Source of the DNA: Cydia pomonella
Lineage: Eukaryota > Arthropoda > Insecta > Lepidoptera > Tortricidae
DNA length: 64,000 nucleotides
Direction: 5' to 3'
Assembly (NCBI RefSeq): GCF_033807575.1
Contig: NC_084710.1
Span: 21,680,357 to 21,744,356 of the forward strand
Part shown: positions 63,274 to 64,000 of the stretch, piece after piece
Layout: the number at the start of each line of letters is the position of its first letter
How positions within the stretch are numbered: the first letter of the stretch is position 1
Program-made: the position numbers and the translations under genes
Notes under the pieces: model-generated
What the model saw: only the letters and a program-made list of their open reading frames with translations
Database searches by the model: none
What the model was told of the DNA's origin: nothing

Positions 63274-63942
63274 ATGTACTGGATATATTCCTTTACTGTA
63301 GAAAAAAAACATATTATTTTATATCGTCATACGAAAAGCATGTTACTTATATCAGAATCTGACGAAGTAAAGTTTCTAGGTATTATAATAGATAATAAAA
63401 TGTCCTGGAGTTATCACATTCAACAAGTATGTAGTAAAATAAATAGATTTTCTTATGCGCTCTGGAGACTTGCAAAAATAACAAACCAAAAGACTGCGCT
63501 AAATGCCTATTATGGTTATGTTGGTTCAATTTTGAGGTATGGTGTATTACTGTGGGGTAACTCCGTAGATATCAATAGGGTACTTCTAGGACAAAAACAA
63601 TGTTTACGTGGTATATGTAATGTACATCCTTTGGTGACATGTAAGGCGTTATTTAAAACATTAAATCTCCTGACTGTGCTCTCTTTGTATATCTTTGAAA
63701 TATCCGTAGTTGTTAAGACCCATGCACACCTTTTCTGTACAAAAGACCAGATATGTCACTTCAATACGAGGTACCCAAACCGGATATACTGCCCAAGAAT
63801 AAGAACAGACCTGTGTCGTCTAAATTGCTTCCCAATGGCTATATGTATATTTAATATGTTACCTTTAAATATTAAAAACTTGACATTAAATGAATTTAAA
63901 AGGAAATTATTTGAGTGGCTAAAAGAAAAGACATGTTATTAG
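63274..63942 (+). pseudogene. Non-LTR retrotransposon reverse transcriptase, C-terminal fragment
   Basis: The 222-codon frame starts past the RT catalytic core. From residue 32 VKFLGIIIDNKMSWSYHI, then YGYVGSILRYGVLLWGNS (80-97) and ICNVHPLVTCKALFKTLNLL. These are the thumb and C-terminal region of jockey/CR1-type LINE proteins ('FLG...D..L.W..HI', 'Y......YG...WG'). It ends at TAG 63940-63942 followed by unassigned AT-rich sequence. The catalytic YADD lies upstream and is absent, so this is a 5'-truncated copy. It differs from the LINE at 5860 in both sequence and composition, so it is a second LINE lineage. Confidence 0.85.
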
Positions 63943-64000
63943 ATTAAGGATTTTTTAAATAATTGACTCTTGATATAGGTGCTTAGAAATGTAATTTTGA

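Noticed and set aside
1..64000. CRISPR arrays, operons or bacterial features
   Set aside because: The repeats are dispersed or foldback rather than regularly spaced arrays, and the window is clearly eukaryotic.
1..64000. Endogenous virus or LTR retrotransposon
   Set aside because: No gag, protease, integrase or envelope motifs and no paired LTRs were recognised; all RT sequence seen is non-LTR type.

Overview
The window looks like AT-rich, non-coding DNA from an insect nuclear genome, most likely a moth or butterfly (Lepidoptera). The evidence is the mixture of repeats. There are about a dozen copies of one tRNA-derived SINE, many jockey-like LINE 3' ends sharing a 'GCCTGATGGTAAGCAGTCACCG' type tail, RTE-type LINE C-termini, hAT and PIF/Harbinger elements, and very many foldback MITEs. 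No long intact host gene is present. The species cannot be named from sequence alone.

Host-gene content: one segment is convincingly a host coding exon. On the minus strand, 34569-34764 encodes 65 residues containing SIRQEIQRFESVHP and QQIRDHVVAIE, then a good donor (G|GTAAG, phase 1). This is the N-terminus of the centaurin-gamma/AGAP family (ArfGAP with GTPase-like, PH and ankyrin domains; CenG1A in Drosophila). I saw no further AGAP exon, so positions 1-34568 are best read as first intron and 34765-64000 as upstream DNA. A second, much weaker candidate first exon (5 codons plus donor) lies on the plus strand at 49584-49598.

Layout: 1-4.8 kb holds LINE tails, a 65/66-bp minisatellite and a GC-rich retrotransposon ORF remnant. 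4.8-5.8 kb is a PIF/Harbinger-like element with a MADF-like ORF and TTA duplication. 5.8-10.3 kb is a jockey-like LINE whose ORF2 is split by a 1.08-kb nonautonomous hAT element. 10.8-32.5 kb is intronic sequence with SINEs, foldback MITEs in several families and small RTE fragments. 32.5-33.9 kb is a LINE tail split by a decayed hAT element that still carries transposase fragments. 34.5-35.2 kb is the AGAP exon and probable promoter. 35.2-64 kb is upstream DNA with more of the same families, including a hAT-like MITE inserted in the terminus of another MITE (58.7-59.5 kb) and a 5'-truncated LINE RT at the right edge.

The elements do not form a pathway. Their interest is the nested insertion order, readable from exact 8-bp target duplications, and several repeats I cannot assign to a named family. 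I found no evidence for a new multi-gene system. Family names for MITEs are inferred from termini and target duplications only.
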